Below are positions 21,832-32,882 of a DNA stretch of 64,000 nt, piece after piece. Below the pieces are notes generated by a model. The model saw only the letters and a list, made by a program, of their open reading frames with translations, was not told the DNA's origin and searched no databases. Position numbers and translations under genes: made by a program. Every line of letters starts with the position of its first letter. The first letter of the stretch is position 1. The DNA comes from Alisma plantago-aquatica (taxonomy: Eukaryota; Streptophyta; Magnoliopsida; Alismatales; Alismataceae). The stretch spans positions 1,537,107,072 through 1,537,171,071 of the forward strand of contig OY856409.1 of assembly GCA_963693085.1 (NCBI GenBank), in the 5' to 3' direction.

Positions 21832-24800
21832 TGGGATATGCATATATGATGTGATTGAAAAATAAATATATCTTTAACAATTTTCTTATAGATGGTTAAC
21901 CATATGTGTTAAGATGATGATGTAAAATAGTGGGTTAATCTTGTATTGCAATTACTAATAAAGGTCACAACCTAATATGCAAAGAGAAATGAATGCATAT
22001 TAATAATACATTTTATATATGGTGTTAAATATAGTGCTATTAATGATTTTGAATATGATGTACCAATTAGCACAATATGATCATCACACCACCATGACAT
22101 GATTTTTATGGATAAAGTGGGTTAATTATTGTTTATCTTTGTAAGAAAGTTCTAAAAAATATTTGAAACCAAAAATTATTGAACAAAATTAGGATATATA
22201 TACTTCTATGTGATATTTGTCATACATAAACAAGGCTTCCAATTTTTACATTGAGGGTCAGTCATCCTATATGCTCAAACCATCCTGTGATTTGTTTCGA
22301 TATATTAATAAAGGTCTTACTTGTAGGATATGTCATATCTATAGTTGTACCCTACAAGTTGATGAATTTCTTTTGATTTTTCATTTGTTTTTTTCTAACC
22401 AAGAGCATATTATTCGTCATGCACTCTAGGCAGGAAAAGGATGAGGGTTTACATCATTAAAGTATAGCTCTAATTCACATCTATACACATCATACATGAA
22501 CTTAGGGCATTTGTTGGATTGTTACTTGGGTCCATTTTTCTTAGATGACCATTTTTCTAGACCATCAACATACCTACTTGCACTTTGATTTTTGTATATC
22601 ACCTTGAAGTTGTGTTCATCATCAGTAAGATTTTATATTTGAAAAAAATGGATGGTACATTGTTGGAGATGCTTTTAGGTTAGCTAGATATCTACATGTT
22701 AAGAGTTTTTCTGAATCGACGATCACCTCTCTTCGATCATGGAGAATGTAAGTGATTCCTCTAGTAATATCCATGAGTTCACTTCAATGACGCCACTGCT
22801 TTCCACCACTTATGCACCTCCAGAGATCCACATTCATCTATTATCATGACTGAAAAAGGTAGTGGTAGCCTTCAATTTCCTTTTTGTATAAGATCCGTCC
22901 ACTTTAAGTACAATAGTTATAGAAGATGGTTTTGTATAGTTGATTGCTAGTCTTTTTTCCATGGTAGGATGATGAGGGCATTGCATAAACATGATCTACC
23001 AAGCTTACATGCATGTCATCTGGTTGTCTCAACTTTTATTTATGTTTGTCCTCAAAGACTACTTTGTTTCGAGACTTCCAGATCTATTCAATGGTGCTTG
23101 CAAACCACACATGATGATATGAATTCTACTGGTCCCATTTTAGATTTTTTATAAGACCACTCTGAAAGTGAAGACCCATTTAAGAGTTGAAATTTGTGGA
23201 CGTATTCAATGTTGACAAAACACCATAGATATATGAATTCTTTTAGCATGTGGAATGTAGTACACCATTCAAAGTACGACCAAAGGATGATCTTCACATC
23301 TTGTAAAATGATCATCAATTGTTAATCTCTAAAATCATCTTTTGATTTTTAGTGTAGTAAGAAATAGCTATATTTTGAGGAAGAATTTTCGTCGAAGGAG
23401 TGTAAAATGGGGTGGAATGAAATTTTGGGATTCTTCATGCCTAATTAAATGAAGAGAATCATTATTGTAGTTTGTAAAGATCAATATACATTATTTAGGT
23501 ACAATTTATGATAATTTTGCCTTAACGTATTTTATACATTGTGAATCTAGTAAAGAAATTAAATGAAATTAAAGTTTATTGTGATCTATTTATTGTCCAT
23601 GGATGCATCAATAACCATGCCAACATATATATTCTACTCACTGAAGTTTGGAGGTATTTTGAATTAGATAGTTTAATTAAGACCCCTAACTTGATACCTA
23701 TTTTAGATAATTATTTGGTTGGTCAAACCATGTAATTTTAGCACCAAAGTTTAGAATATGATAGTGGTTATGAAGAATAGAAACATCAAATTTGGTGATG
23801 TTTGGACAGTACTATAAGAAGGTATATAGTTTTGAAGCTAATTATATCAGTGTTGGGTTGATTTAAATGCATCAAGGTGCTATGTACATATCAACCTAAG
23901 TTAGTTTGACATAAAATACCGCATCACCTAGTCAGTTGTTTCCTATATGGGGGGTTGTAGATCACCAAGTAAGCACATTGATCCTAGCCTTAACTTTTGA
24001 TTATATGACTACAAATTTGTCCTTACCTCTGGTTGAACCGAAAACATGGGGAGGTCATGTGTGTCAACCCCCCACACCACCATGACATACCTTTATGGGT
24101 TGAGAAGGGAAATCTACGTAGGAGTTTGTCTCCTTCCACCTTATGATAAGTGTGTTAAGTGTGGGGCATATAGTAGTGTATATAGGGATATCATTTTCTT
24201 CCCTATACTAACTTCTCCACCATAAATTATAGGTGGTATAGTGAAAACAATGTTAAAGAAGAGGGGGGTAATAAGGATTAAACAACAAGGAAAAAGAATC
24301 AGTATATGAAAGGAGTCCATCTACAGTGGTTGTAGGTCTTCCTAAAGGAATTCTAATTGTTAATGAAACCCACCTATACTAAACATAAGATCTATTAGAT
24401 GTGGCTTGCTTGGTTCCCCTCCATAAGATAAGGTTGCATATTGGTTCTAAAATCCTGGGTGACACTCTGGGAAGAGTGACTCCCAAGTTCCATGTAGAGG
24501 AGATGTTCATCCCTTTACCTGTATTCTAGTGTGACATGGTACTCAAAATCTAGGAGTAGAGAAACGTTGATGAGACATAATGTAAGGTTAGAAGAGATCT
24601 TTAAAGACAAGGGTATAGAGAACTGTCATCAAGGAGGACCATGGCATGTGAGATTTATTAATGAACATTTGTCTCACAAAGATGTTTTGTCCAAAAAAGG
24701 GGGATCACAATGCTCTATAATAGATAGACGTGTCAAGTTGGACATGATATTTGTAAGTGAACTAGTAGCATCCATTCTTGAAGATAAATCAGATGGCTCA

Positions 24801-27800
24801 TCCATCCAACTAGGAGTTTTTAGTTTTTTTCCAAAATGGTAATTCTTTAAATAAGTTCCAAAAATTAGGTTTATCTTGCATATAACATTGAAAATAGTTG
24901 TGATGCTAAAAAATACAAAAAAATATCTAGATCTGTACATAAACATGTTGACTAGATGGTATCAAACTACCACTTTTTTGACACCCAAAATTTGATGATA
25001 TCCTATAAGATATGAAGTTACTTATTTGTGTTGAATAAATATTCAATGCAAGACAAATTATGATAATATATCAATAGCTCCTAAACTGATACAGAATCCA
25101 CATGATGTGAGAGATGATGATGTTTGAACATGAAATCATGTTATTGTGCTTCACATATCTAACTATGTTTGATAATGCTAATATAATGTATTATTTATAT
25201 AATATTTATAAAAAGTATTATTTTCTATGCTCATGATAGTATGTGAAACACAATGTGGAACTTTGGGATCAATTTGTACTCATGGATGATGACCCCTAGT
25301 TTGATATACAAACCTAAATTTTTAATCTATGATACCAGGTTAACACATATAACCAAGAATAGAATAGAATATTAAGAGAACTAATACAAATTTGGAACGG
25401 AAGATTTTTAATCACATACCAAGAATATTGGATAAATAATGATCCAAATATCATATTTAACTAAGATAAATCTGATAATGGATTTACCACAATTAGTAAT
25501 TATGTAAATCTAATGTTGGTATTATGTCTTATTTTAATAAAGGATTGAACGAGGTTGTCATTGAGTTCATGAATGTGGATTTCCATATCTCACATCGAGG
25601 TACACTTTACCTCTTAATTGACCTTCTATATAGCATAGATTCGATGTGTGTACAAAACTCTTGTAATATGACACTAGATGAAATTAGTCTTCTTGTATGT
25701 CAAGGTGATTGATTTTCTCTATATGCAACTTTAAATTTAAGAACCATGTTATATACATTCTACAATATTATAGTAGTAATTATGTTTGGTGGCATAGTGC
25801 TTGTGAATGATGACTTAGTAGATCATTATTATAAAATGATCTACATGGATAATAGTAAATCACACGGCTTAAACAGCTTGACAACTTTTGTAGGTGACAT
25901 TATGCATTATTTCCTTAGGTGGCAAATTTATTGATGATATGGACATGTGATCAAAATATGTGTTCAATTTTTAAAACAAAGATGTTCACTTCATAACTAT
26001 TATTCTTATATATGTATGACCAAATCATATTTCTTTAAGAATGTTACTATTTTACTCATTGCAAATTTGGCATGATTATTCCAACATTCACTCATTTAAC
26101 GATATACATGTTGCACTATATGAATATGTGATGCTTTAAAGATGATGATAATTTTTTGATGACCATGTGTACATGTTATCCTACTATCCAAAAAGAATTT
26201 ACATATTTGTAGCATATGCAAATGTAAAAGCTATCATTCTACGTGGCATTTCAAGTGTTGTAATAAAAGTGGTTTTAGTACTAAGTTGAATGGTGCACTT
26301 TGTGTTTGTTTTTTACTATAAATCCATGTGCTTGTACTACTTATATATCTGCATGCTTATATGTATGGTATTGTTACTTTTTTACTCCCTCTTGTTTTTC
26401 TTCTTCTTGGCCTAGCGTGAATTATCCCAACATGTACATACTTACAACCTTTTAAATATATATGCTCGTAGCAAACATTATCGTCATACTCTTAATCTTA
26501 ATATATCACTTTCATGATTAGCTACCTTCTTGTAATGTTTAATTGTTAGTAAATCAAAAGAGTAGTACTAATCTTATCAAAGTGTTATGGAGTTACATGA
26601 ATGCATGAGAATATTCTAATGCTTCAGATAATGATCATAAGGTTATCTTTGTGGTTGCTTGTTTGCCATCTTGAGAGAGAGACAGTCTTATAATCTCGAT
26701 CTATTATGAGCTCGACAAATGAGGAAATAGACATATATGATGATTGATTGTAATCTTACTAAGGATATAAAATGGGTGTGAGCATTGCATGTTGGTGAGA
26801 GATCTTAGTAGGTGAAACCCAATCCACGTTCCCTTCCATATTTGTTGCAACTCACTTGCTTTCTTTTGTTCTCTTGTCTTGCTTTCTTAACTTTTCTTTT
26901 ACTCATTTTGCTTGGTTGAAGTAACATCATTCCTTACAGATTAACATCTTAATCTACCTTCTTGGTTGGTGTAACTGAGATAAGACTCTACGTTCTTAGC
27001 ACTTATCATTACTTGTCGATATGGTTTGACCCCGATCTACTACATCATACCCCGTATAATAGTTGTGGGAGCCTGAATGTTGAGTAAATTTAAGAGCCTG
27101 ACTACTCTAGATCTGCTCCTTTTTGGACGTGTGATTTAGGCCAGTCAAGACCTAAGCAAAACTATCAACAATCATCATCTTTTTACGATAGTCACCAATT
27201 TCTAGAGAGACTTTTTAGTATTTGTAGCATTGGGTTTATGTATAACTTGATTAAAAGGGAGGGTTTCGTGAAGAACACATTTTATTTTGAGTCATACGAT
27301 AATGAGGTTGTGCTGGCAAAAAATATTAAATAACTTTAGTAGGTTGGCCTCTAGGGAGGACGCTTGTGGGTTGTATGATTAATTAAGTCTCATTTTTGAC
27401 TTCTACTCTGAAACTGGTAAGCTAATGAAATAAATTAGGATGATAGGATTGAATAATTTAATATAATTAAAATATATGAAGACATGAATATACATGCTTA
27501 CCACTATGTCAATTTCAATTGTCATCATAATTATCTAGTGTGGACATGCATGATTTTGTATATTTTGTATTTTTCATGTACACTTGATATAAATGGGATT
27601 GAGATATACTTTCGTAAGTTGAGTTTCTCCTCAAGAATTCAAAAATGAATATTTGTCAACTTATTTTCCTCCTCCATCTGACTCCAAAATGTATTTTTCA
27701 TTGTGTTTGGTACATGTTAAGTCATGAATACTAAAGTCGTGGAAAATTTTAATATGTTTTTTAGTAAACACGTTAATGGGATATGGAGAAGCATTCAATT

Positions 27801-28764
27801 TAATCCCTCCCATAGAAAGTCTTGTGAAATCTTCCATGGGGAAAACGTTTCACGCAAGAAACTTGATTCTCTAGAAAACATAGAAATAGGTGAAAGAAAC
27901 TGTTTTTTAAACATTTTTCTTCTATGCACATACATGCATTTTCATCCACGAATTTCATTCTAACAAGTAATAAATTGAAAACCATTTTTATATCCACTAA
28001 TTACTCACTTATTTTTATATTTCTCGAAGTAGTTTGTTCCATCAATAATTGTTTTTCATTTTTTGAGATAAAATATTCAACGTAATATATTTTCTTTCAA
28101 TGAAAACACTTCTTGATAAATATAAATTTTACTTTAAACGGACATACTTGTCTTATCTTTCCCTTCACGAGTATGGTTTCCTTTAAGGGTAAAAATTCCC
28201 TATAAATAAATATGTATTTCATATATTTTGCTCCTTCTATCTTAAGTATCCTACCGAATTCTATTTTCTACCTAGATCTTTGTTTCCATCTAAGTGAATA
28301 TTTTTTCATTACATGATATTTTCCCTTCCAACTAAAGAACATATTCTAAGAAAATATTCCTCTTTAAATGTTATTTTTGTTTTAAGAATTTCATTTCACT
28401 AGATGAAACGATTCCTCCAACTAATATGTATACAAACTATCGTTGTCTTTGAAATAAATATTTCATACCAAAAGAATCGACTCCCTTTCATTTAGATAAA
28501 TCCTTGCCAATTCTGTATTTCCCTTAAAGAAAAAAAATCCATCCAAACTGATTCTAATCCAAATAAGCAAGTCATCTTATATAATCTACATGTGTTACAC
28601 CCTTGTTTATAGCGACATAAAAGAACTCATTGCGTTTATCTAATATTTTGATCAAATAATAAGTACATTTATGTGGGGTGAGTTTTATAGATAGAGTTTT
28701 GTCTAACTATCCATGTTTCCTTGTAACAAATACTATTTCTAAGTAATCTCAATCTTGTCTCTTA
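21832..28764. other. Long AT-rich stretch without a recognisable gene
   Basis: About 6.9 kb. The longest open frames are around 60-100 codons and scattered over both strands. The best plus-strand candidate is 24531-24842 (103 codons, mixed composition, one region with a plausible coding look), but it has no motif I can name and its neighbours in frame carry stops. The area 24060-24840 could be an old gene or transposase fragment. No TIRs, LTRs or tRNA-like promoters were found here. Confidence 0.5.
24531..24842 (+). other. Unassigned 103-codon open frame
   Basis: Predicted protein is basic in its first third, with charged, moderately hydrophobic sequence thereafter. I do not recognise a domain. 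It starts at an ATG with no evident upstream promoter, and the surrounding ~500 bp reads as broken frames of similar composition. Real coding status is uncertain; it is the only open frame in 21.8-28.7 kb that is not simply AT-rich low-complexity sequence. Confidence 0.2.
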
Positions 28765-29264
28765 GACTGTATTTGGTATGTGGTGAAAAAATGACGGAGA
28801 AGAAGAAGAGGATAAATAAGGAAAATTGTTAAAACATGTTATTTGGTAACATGTGCATGGGGAAATGGATTGGGATGAGAAAAAAATATGAAAAAATATA
28901 ATTTATTACATGGTTACAGGACTGGAAAGGGGGGAGTTTCTTTATGAAAAGTACCCTACACAATTATGAATCTTATTTAATAACTTTTGGCATATATTTC
29001 TAAGTAAATATTCGAGTGTTGAAATAAATATTATCCTATATTCATCATTTTTTCAATGGAACAAAAACTGGCCAATTATCTTTGTGCTTATTTTTCGTTT
29101 CCTATCGCCATTGTCAACAAATCATATTTTTCCCACCATTCCCCTATCCATGATTCACCATATAATAATTGCAACCTTATCCTACATAAAATAGTACTGT
29201 ATAATATTTTATAATAACTTTATTTTCTTTCCGTGTATTTTTTCACCACATGCCAAGCGCAGCC
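28765..29264. mobile_element. MITE with ~35 bp terminal inverted repeats (PIF/Harbinger-like?)
   Basis: The left end reads gactgtatttggtatgtgg and the right end, reversed, ggctgcgcttggcatgtgg; both continue tgaaaaaat and a cgga-aag-like segment, giving about 35 bp of good inverted repeat. The element is 500 bp, AT-rich and non-coding. The bases flanking it are tta on the left and ata on the right, close to the TTA/TAA TSD of PIF/Harbinger, whose TIRs often contain TTTGG. hAT is the alternative, but no 8 bp TSD is seen. Confidence 0.6.
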
Positions 29265-30012
29265 ATATGGAAGGGGCAAAATAAAGTTTGTGTGAATGTC
29301 TTCAATTGGGCAAACAAACATCAAACATTCACAACTATCTAGGTAGTAGAGAATCTCATCAAAGTTGAAACACCGTCAAAAGAAGGATGTTATTAAGTAG
29401 AGTGTACATTTACATTTCTAGCAAGATGTACATCTTGATCATGTTAAGTCACCATTCCAATAGATTTTTTCTTTTCACAACATAATAGTGCCAACTCCAT
29501 CTAATTATATAACTTGTATTTTACATTGGTTAGAACGAATCTTTATTTTCCTTGGTCATCAAGTACCACTAATTTGCACAGAATCATGATAAGTTTATAT
29601 AAGAGATTGGCAGGATGATTATCTTTTCACAACATATTTATTTGGGTCATATAACGAACAGCTGACCTCTACTAGATGTAATTATATTACATCGTATTCT
29701 TTTATATCTTTCCAATAAATTCAATTTTGAATATTGGTAAAAGCTATTTATTATGCGTTGTTCGCAAAGAGTTGGTATTTTTCTTTCAACCATTATCTTC
29801 CATGGACGTGTAAATGCATGTGCTCCTTTCAGTATATGTTCTTCTATATATGCATCGTGTTGTGAATATTTATGGTTAAAAAGACTCAAAATATATTTAC
29901 GCGATTTGGGAATGAACGTGTGATGCCAAACTAGCATAAAATTACAAACATTATGAAAAAGTATAATTACGTGCTTTCAATAATGTTAGAATAATTTATA
30001 AGAAACTTCATT
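29265..30012. other. AT-rich intergenic DNA
   Basis: A minus-strand open frame at 29647-29937 (96 codons) has no recognisable domain. Nothing else seen. Confidence 0.5.
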
Positions 30013-30022
30013 AGACAAAAGT

Positions 30023-30661
30023 TAGGAAGCACGGACACTTCTCGGAGGCTGTCGTGTCCGCGTCCAACATGGACACACTTTGGATGCGTCTGGACGCGTA
30101 GTGGACACACCTCCGGCGTGTCCACTTTGAATTTTTTTTATTGAAGTGTTGGACACGGCTTGGACACCTCCAGGACACACCGCTCCGACCCACTTAAGCC
30201 TAGACATATGAAAAAACTCAAGCCTTCTCTAAATCTTTGTCTCCTGTCCTCCACTACTCGCCTACTACCATTAGTTAATTAAGCTCCAAGTGCTACATGC
30301 AAGTCGTTGACACTCTTCTTATCATCTCTACCAGCTATTGCAACATCTGGGGACTGCCACATCAACCATGAGGAGGAAAACAATTGGATTCATCTCCTCT
30401 TGATAGTACATATTGCTAATCATTACTTCCATTGGAACTATTGTCTCCAAAATTCTACTGCTCTTAATTTTTCATATTACAATAATATCATATAATCAAG
30501 CATCATAATGTTTGTTGTGAACTAATTCATATTGTGACTTGTAAATATAATGTTACATGTTGATTGCTTGTTGGATTTCATGGTGATTGCCCATGCGGAT
30601 GATTTATCTAGATCATTTTGTGTTAATACACAGCATATTACACATTATATGTCAAAATATG

Positions 30662-30713
<52 letters not shown>

Positions 30714-30804
30714 CGTGTCCAGTGTCGTATCCGTGTCTTATATTTTTGAAAATTGACGTGTCCTGTGTCCGTGTCTAAATTCGTGTCCGTGTTCATGCTT
30801 CCTA
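30023..30804. mobile_element. Mutator-like non-autonomous element (MULE-MITE) with 10 bp TSD
   Basis: A perfect 10 bp direct repeat, agacaaaagt, flanks the element at 30013-30022 and 30805-30814. Immediately inside are inverted termini TAGGAAGCACGGACAC (left) and TAGGAAGCATGAACACGGAC (right, reversed). Both subterminal regions are packed with GTGTCC/GGACAC repeats. Mutator-like elements typically give 9-10 bp TSDs, so the class is well supported. At 782 bp it has no transposase; the open frames at 30011-30207 come from the GC-rich repeats. A (TA)n microsatellite (about 30661-30709) sits in the right half. It lies about 450 bp beyond the stop codon of the zinc-finger gene. Confidence 0.8.
30661..30709. 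repeat. (TA)n microsatellite inside the Mutator-like element
   Basis: About 24 uninterrupted TA dinucleotides. Confidence 0.95.
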
Positions 30805-30814
30805 AGACAAAAGT

Positions 30815-31259
30815 AATACGACTCTATTATATGTCTACACTTAATTTTCAAAGCCAAAAATTTTCATATAATTGGTAGCTAATTGACCACGTAGCAATGC
30901 AATGGCTTCCCTTTATTCTTATCTCTAACATGTAACCAAAATCTAGCTTGAATGTTTAGGTGACTTGCATAAGTCGCTATAGCTAATGAAATAAGCATCA
31001 ACCCAAATTACTATATGAATTGCAGATAAGTTCGCACCAAGTTGCAAGTAGAAATCTCAATACATACCATAATAGTCAAGAAAAATCAAATGCATCAGCA
31101 GTTGCAGAGAGGTTTCTATATCCTCATAAAATTTACACACGAAAGATTCAATTAAAACTTTAAGTAAGGATATATATGTGAAGAAAGTTATTACAGGATG
31201 GTGCTTGCGTTACAGCCATGTCCTACAGAAACTGACGGCTTCTTCTACAGACCACAAAG
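30815..31259 (-). other. 3' flank and probable 3' UTR of the zinc-finger gene
   Basis: AT-rich, non-coding. On the minus strand an AATAAA polyadenylation-type hexamer lies at 30912-30917, about 345 nt past the stop codon; its use is a guess. Confidence 0.4.
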
Positions 31260-32882
31260 CTAGATCTCATCATTATCCTCTCGTGGTAACTCATTTAGAT
31301 CAAAATCTAACAAGTGACCCATCTTTCCAAACTCGGTCTCTGGTGATTGGAATCTACTCATATGTCCAGCAACAGCTTGCTCACTAGGAAAAGATTTGGG
31401 ACAAAGGTTGCAATTGAACTCTTCTGGATCAGTAACATCGTTAGAGTCAGCATGATCAGGTGTCGTAATGTCTGCATTTGTACCATTACTAGAGAATGTA
31501 GGCTCCTCACCAAAAATTTTACCTCGATTGTGGCTTGCGGTGTGCCCTCCTAACGCTTGATAAGTGGTAAAAACCCTGTTGCACTGGTGACATGGGTAAT
31601 GTTTGCTAACGACACCTGTGTTGCTACTGTCACTACTGTTATGTCTTTGAGCTCGAGGCACAGTGACAACATTTTGAAGCATCAAAAGACTACTGACCGC
31701 TTCATTTTCATTAGAACCATGGGGGACAGATGTTCTTCTCTTATGTTTGGTGATGATATTTTCAATTGGAGGAGTGGTCAATGTAAAAGGTGGTGGTGAT
31801 GGCTTGCTCTCACAGCCTATTCCTTTCTTCCTGTTCGTGTTCCTCGTTTCCTTCCAGCTGAAGGGAGTGACTACTCCAGTAGGAGGGCGAATCCCCCTCC
31901 ATGTCCTATTTGGATGGCATCTCATGTGCCCTGAAAGAGATTTTTCTGTCTTGAAATTTTCCCGTTCACAACAATAACAGAAGTAAAATCCTACATTGCC
32001 TTCACTCTCCTTGTCTTCGTCTTCTGTTATTTCTTGAACTAAGTTGTTGGCAGCAGTAACTCCTCTAAACTGGTTCTGTTCAAGAGAATAAGATGGTATG
32101 ACGGGATCTGGAATTCTTCTTTTGTTCGGCGCATTGATTTCTACATCATCAGGTGATTCGAACTCCAGGCGACGGCGCTTCTTTGGGAAGGAGCTACTTG
32201 AAGAACTAGGTCTCCATGTTCCTGCCGCTATTGAACCTGTAGAACGACCAAGTAGCAGAATCTCAGCTTCCACCTTCTCCTGCGGCTGCGGCTTGACAAC
32301 ATCATCTCCACTGTTGTTCTTTTCTACTATCTCACCTTCTTCTATTTCTCTATGTTCTGTTTTGATTTGTTCATCATCCTCAATTTCTGGTGCATGGACT
32401 TCAATCCTAGGTCTCTCCAGGAACGGCGATCTGTATTGATAACGAGGAGTCTCACAAGCAGTGCCGTGAACTACATCGTCACGTCGACGAATTGACTCCC
32501 TATTGAACCGCATGTTGTCTGCAGAAATTCTCAAAGACTTCGAAGGACGGGGAGCTGGACAGATTAAAAAAAAAAATCTTTCAGCGACACTAGGGGGGAA
32601 AGTAGCAACTTTCTGCAAAAACTCAATAGATTCTTTTCAGAATTCTTATGTAAGGTTTTGACCGATCGTCTTCTCAAAACACAAAAGAAAATAACAATAG
32701 AGAACTATCAGCTCTATTGTTGATCTTGATAACGGTATGTACAGACAAACTCCTGCTTTGCCTTGACCATGTCGAATAAAGGTGTGCACAGATGAAGCTT
32801 GCAGGATCAAAAGAAGAAGTGTACCTGAATCAGCGGACGCGGAAGCATCAGGTCGCGGACGACGACGATTGACTGGAGACAT
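31260..32882 (-). CDS. C2H2 zinc-finger transcription factor, EAR repressor type (ZAT2/ZAT3-like)
   Basis: Probable nuclear DNA-binding repressor. I model two exons: 32825-32882 (58 nt) and 31260-32554 (1,295 nt), giving 450 residues. Exon 1 ends TTCAG with a GTAC donor; the acceptor before 32554 is a T-rich tract ending CTGTCCAG, and the phases join in frame. Residues are in the spliced protein: finger 1 at 212-233 (CX2C...HX3H, followed by PNRTWRGI.PP), a leucine-rich SSLLML near 308, finger 2 at 341-361 with plant QALGGH, finger 3 at 401-417, and DLNELP (EAR repression motif) near 438. Basic KKRRR near 144 is a likely nuclear signal. Finger 3 keeps both Cys and the first His but lacks the second His. 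The HMRCHP..WRGI.PP string and finger layout recall ZAT2/ZAT3 (DAZ1/DAZ2, sperm-lineage repressors in Arabidopsis); orthology is unproven. Without splicing, a 452-codon frame from 32618 exists but begins with intron-like sequence. Confidence 0.85.
32555..32824 (-). other. Predicted intron of the zinc-finger gene (270 bp)
   Basis: The donor on the minus strand reads CAG/GTACAC, and the acceptor reads a run of T followed by AATCTGTCCAG. Removing it joins codon 19 plus one base of exon 1 to exon 2 without changing the downstream frame. The intron is AT-richer than both exons, as expected in plants. A second possible acceptor (TTTTTGCAG) lies a little upstream, near 32617. Confidence 0.7.

Noticed and set aside
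30011..30207. Two overlapping minus-strand frames with Arg/Ser-rich sequence
   Set aside because: They fall in the GTGTCC-repeat end of the Mutator-like element.
32616..32618. ATG at 32616-32618 as start of the zinc-finger protein
   Set aside because: The first ~21 codons cover a poly-T tract and a splice acceptor; the spliced model with ATG at 32880-32882 keeps the frame and is more plausible.
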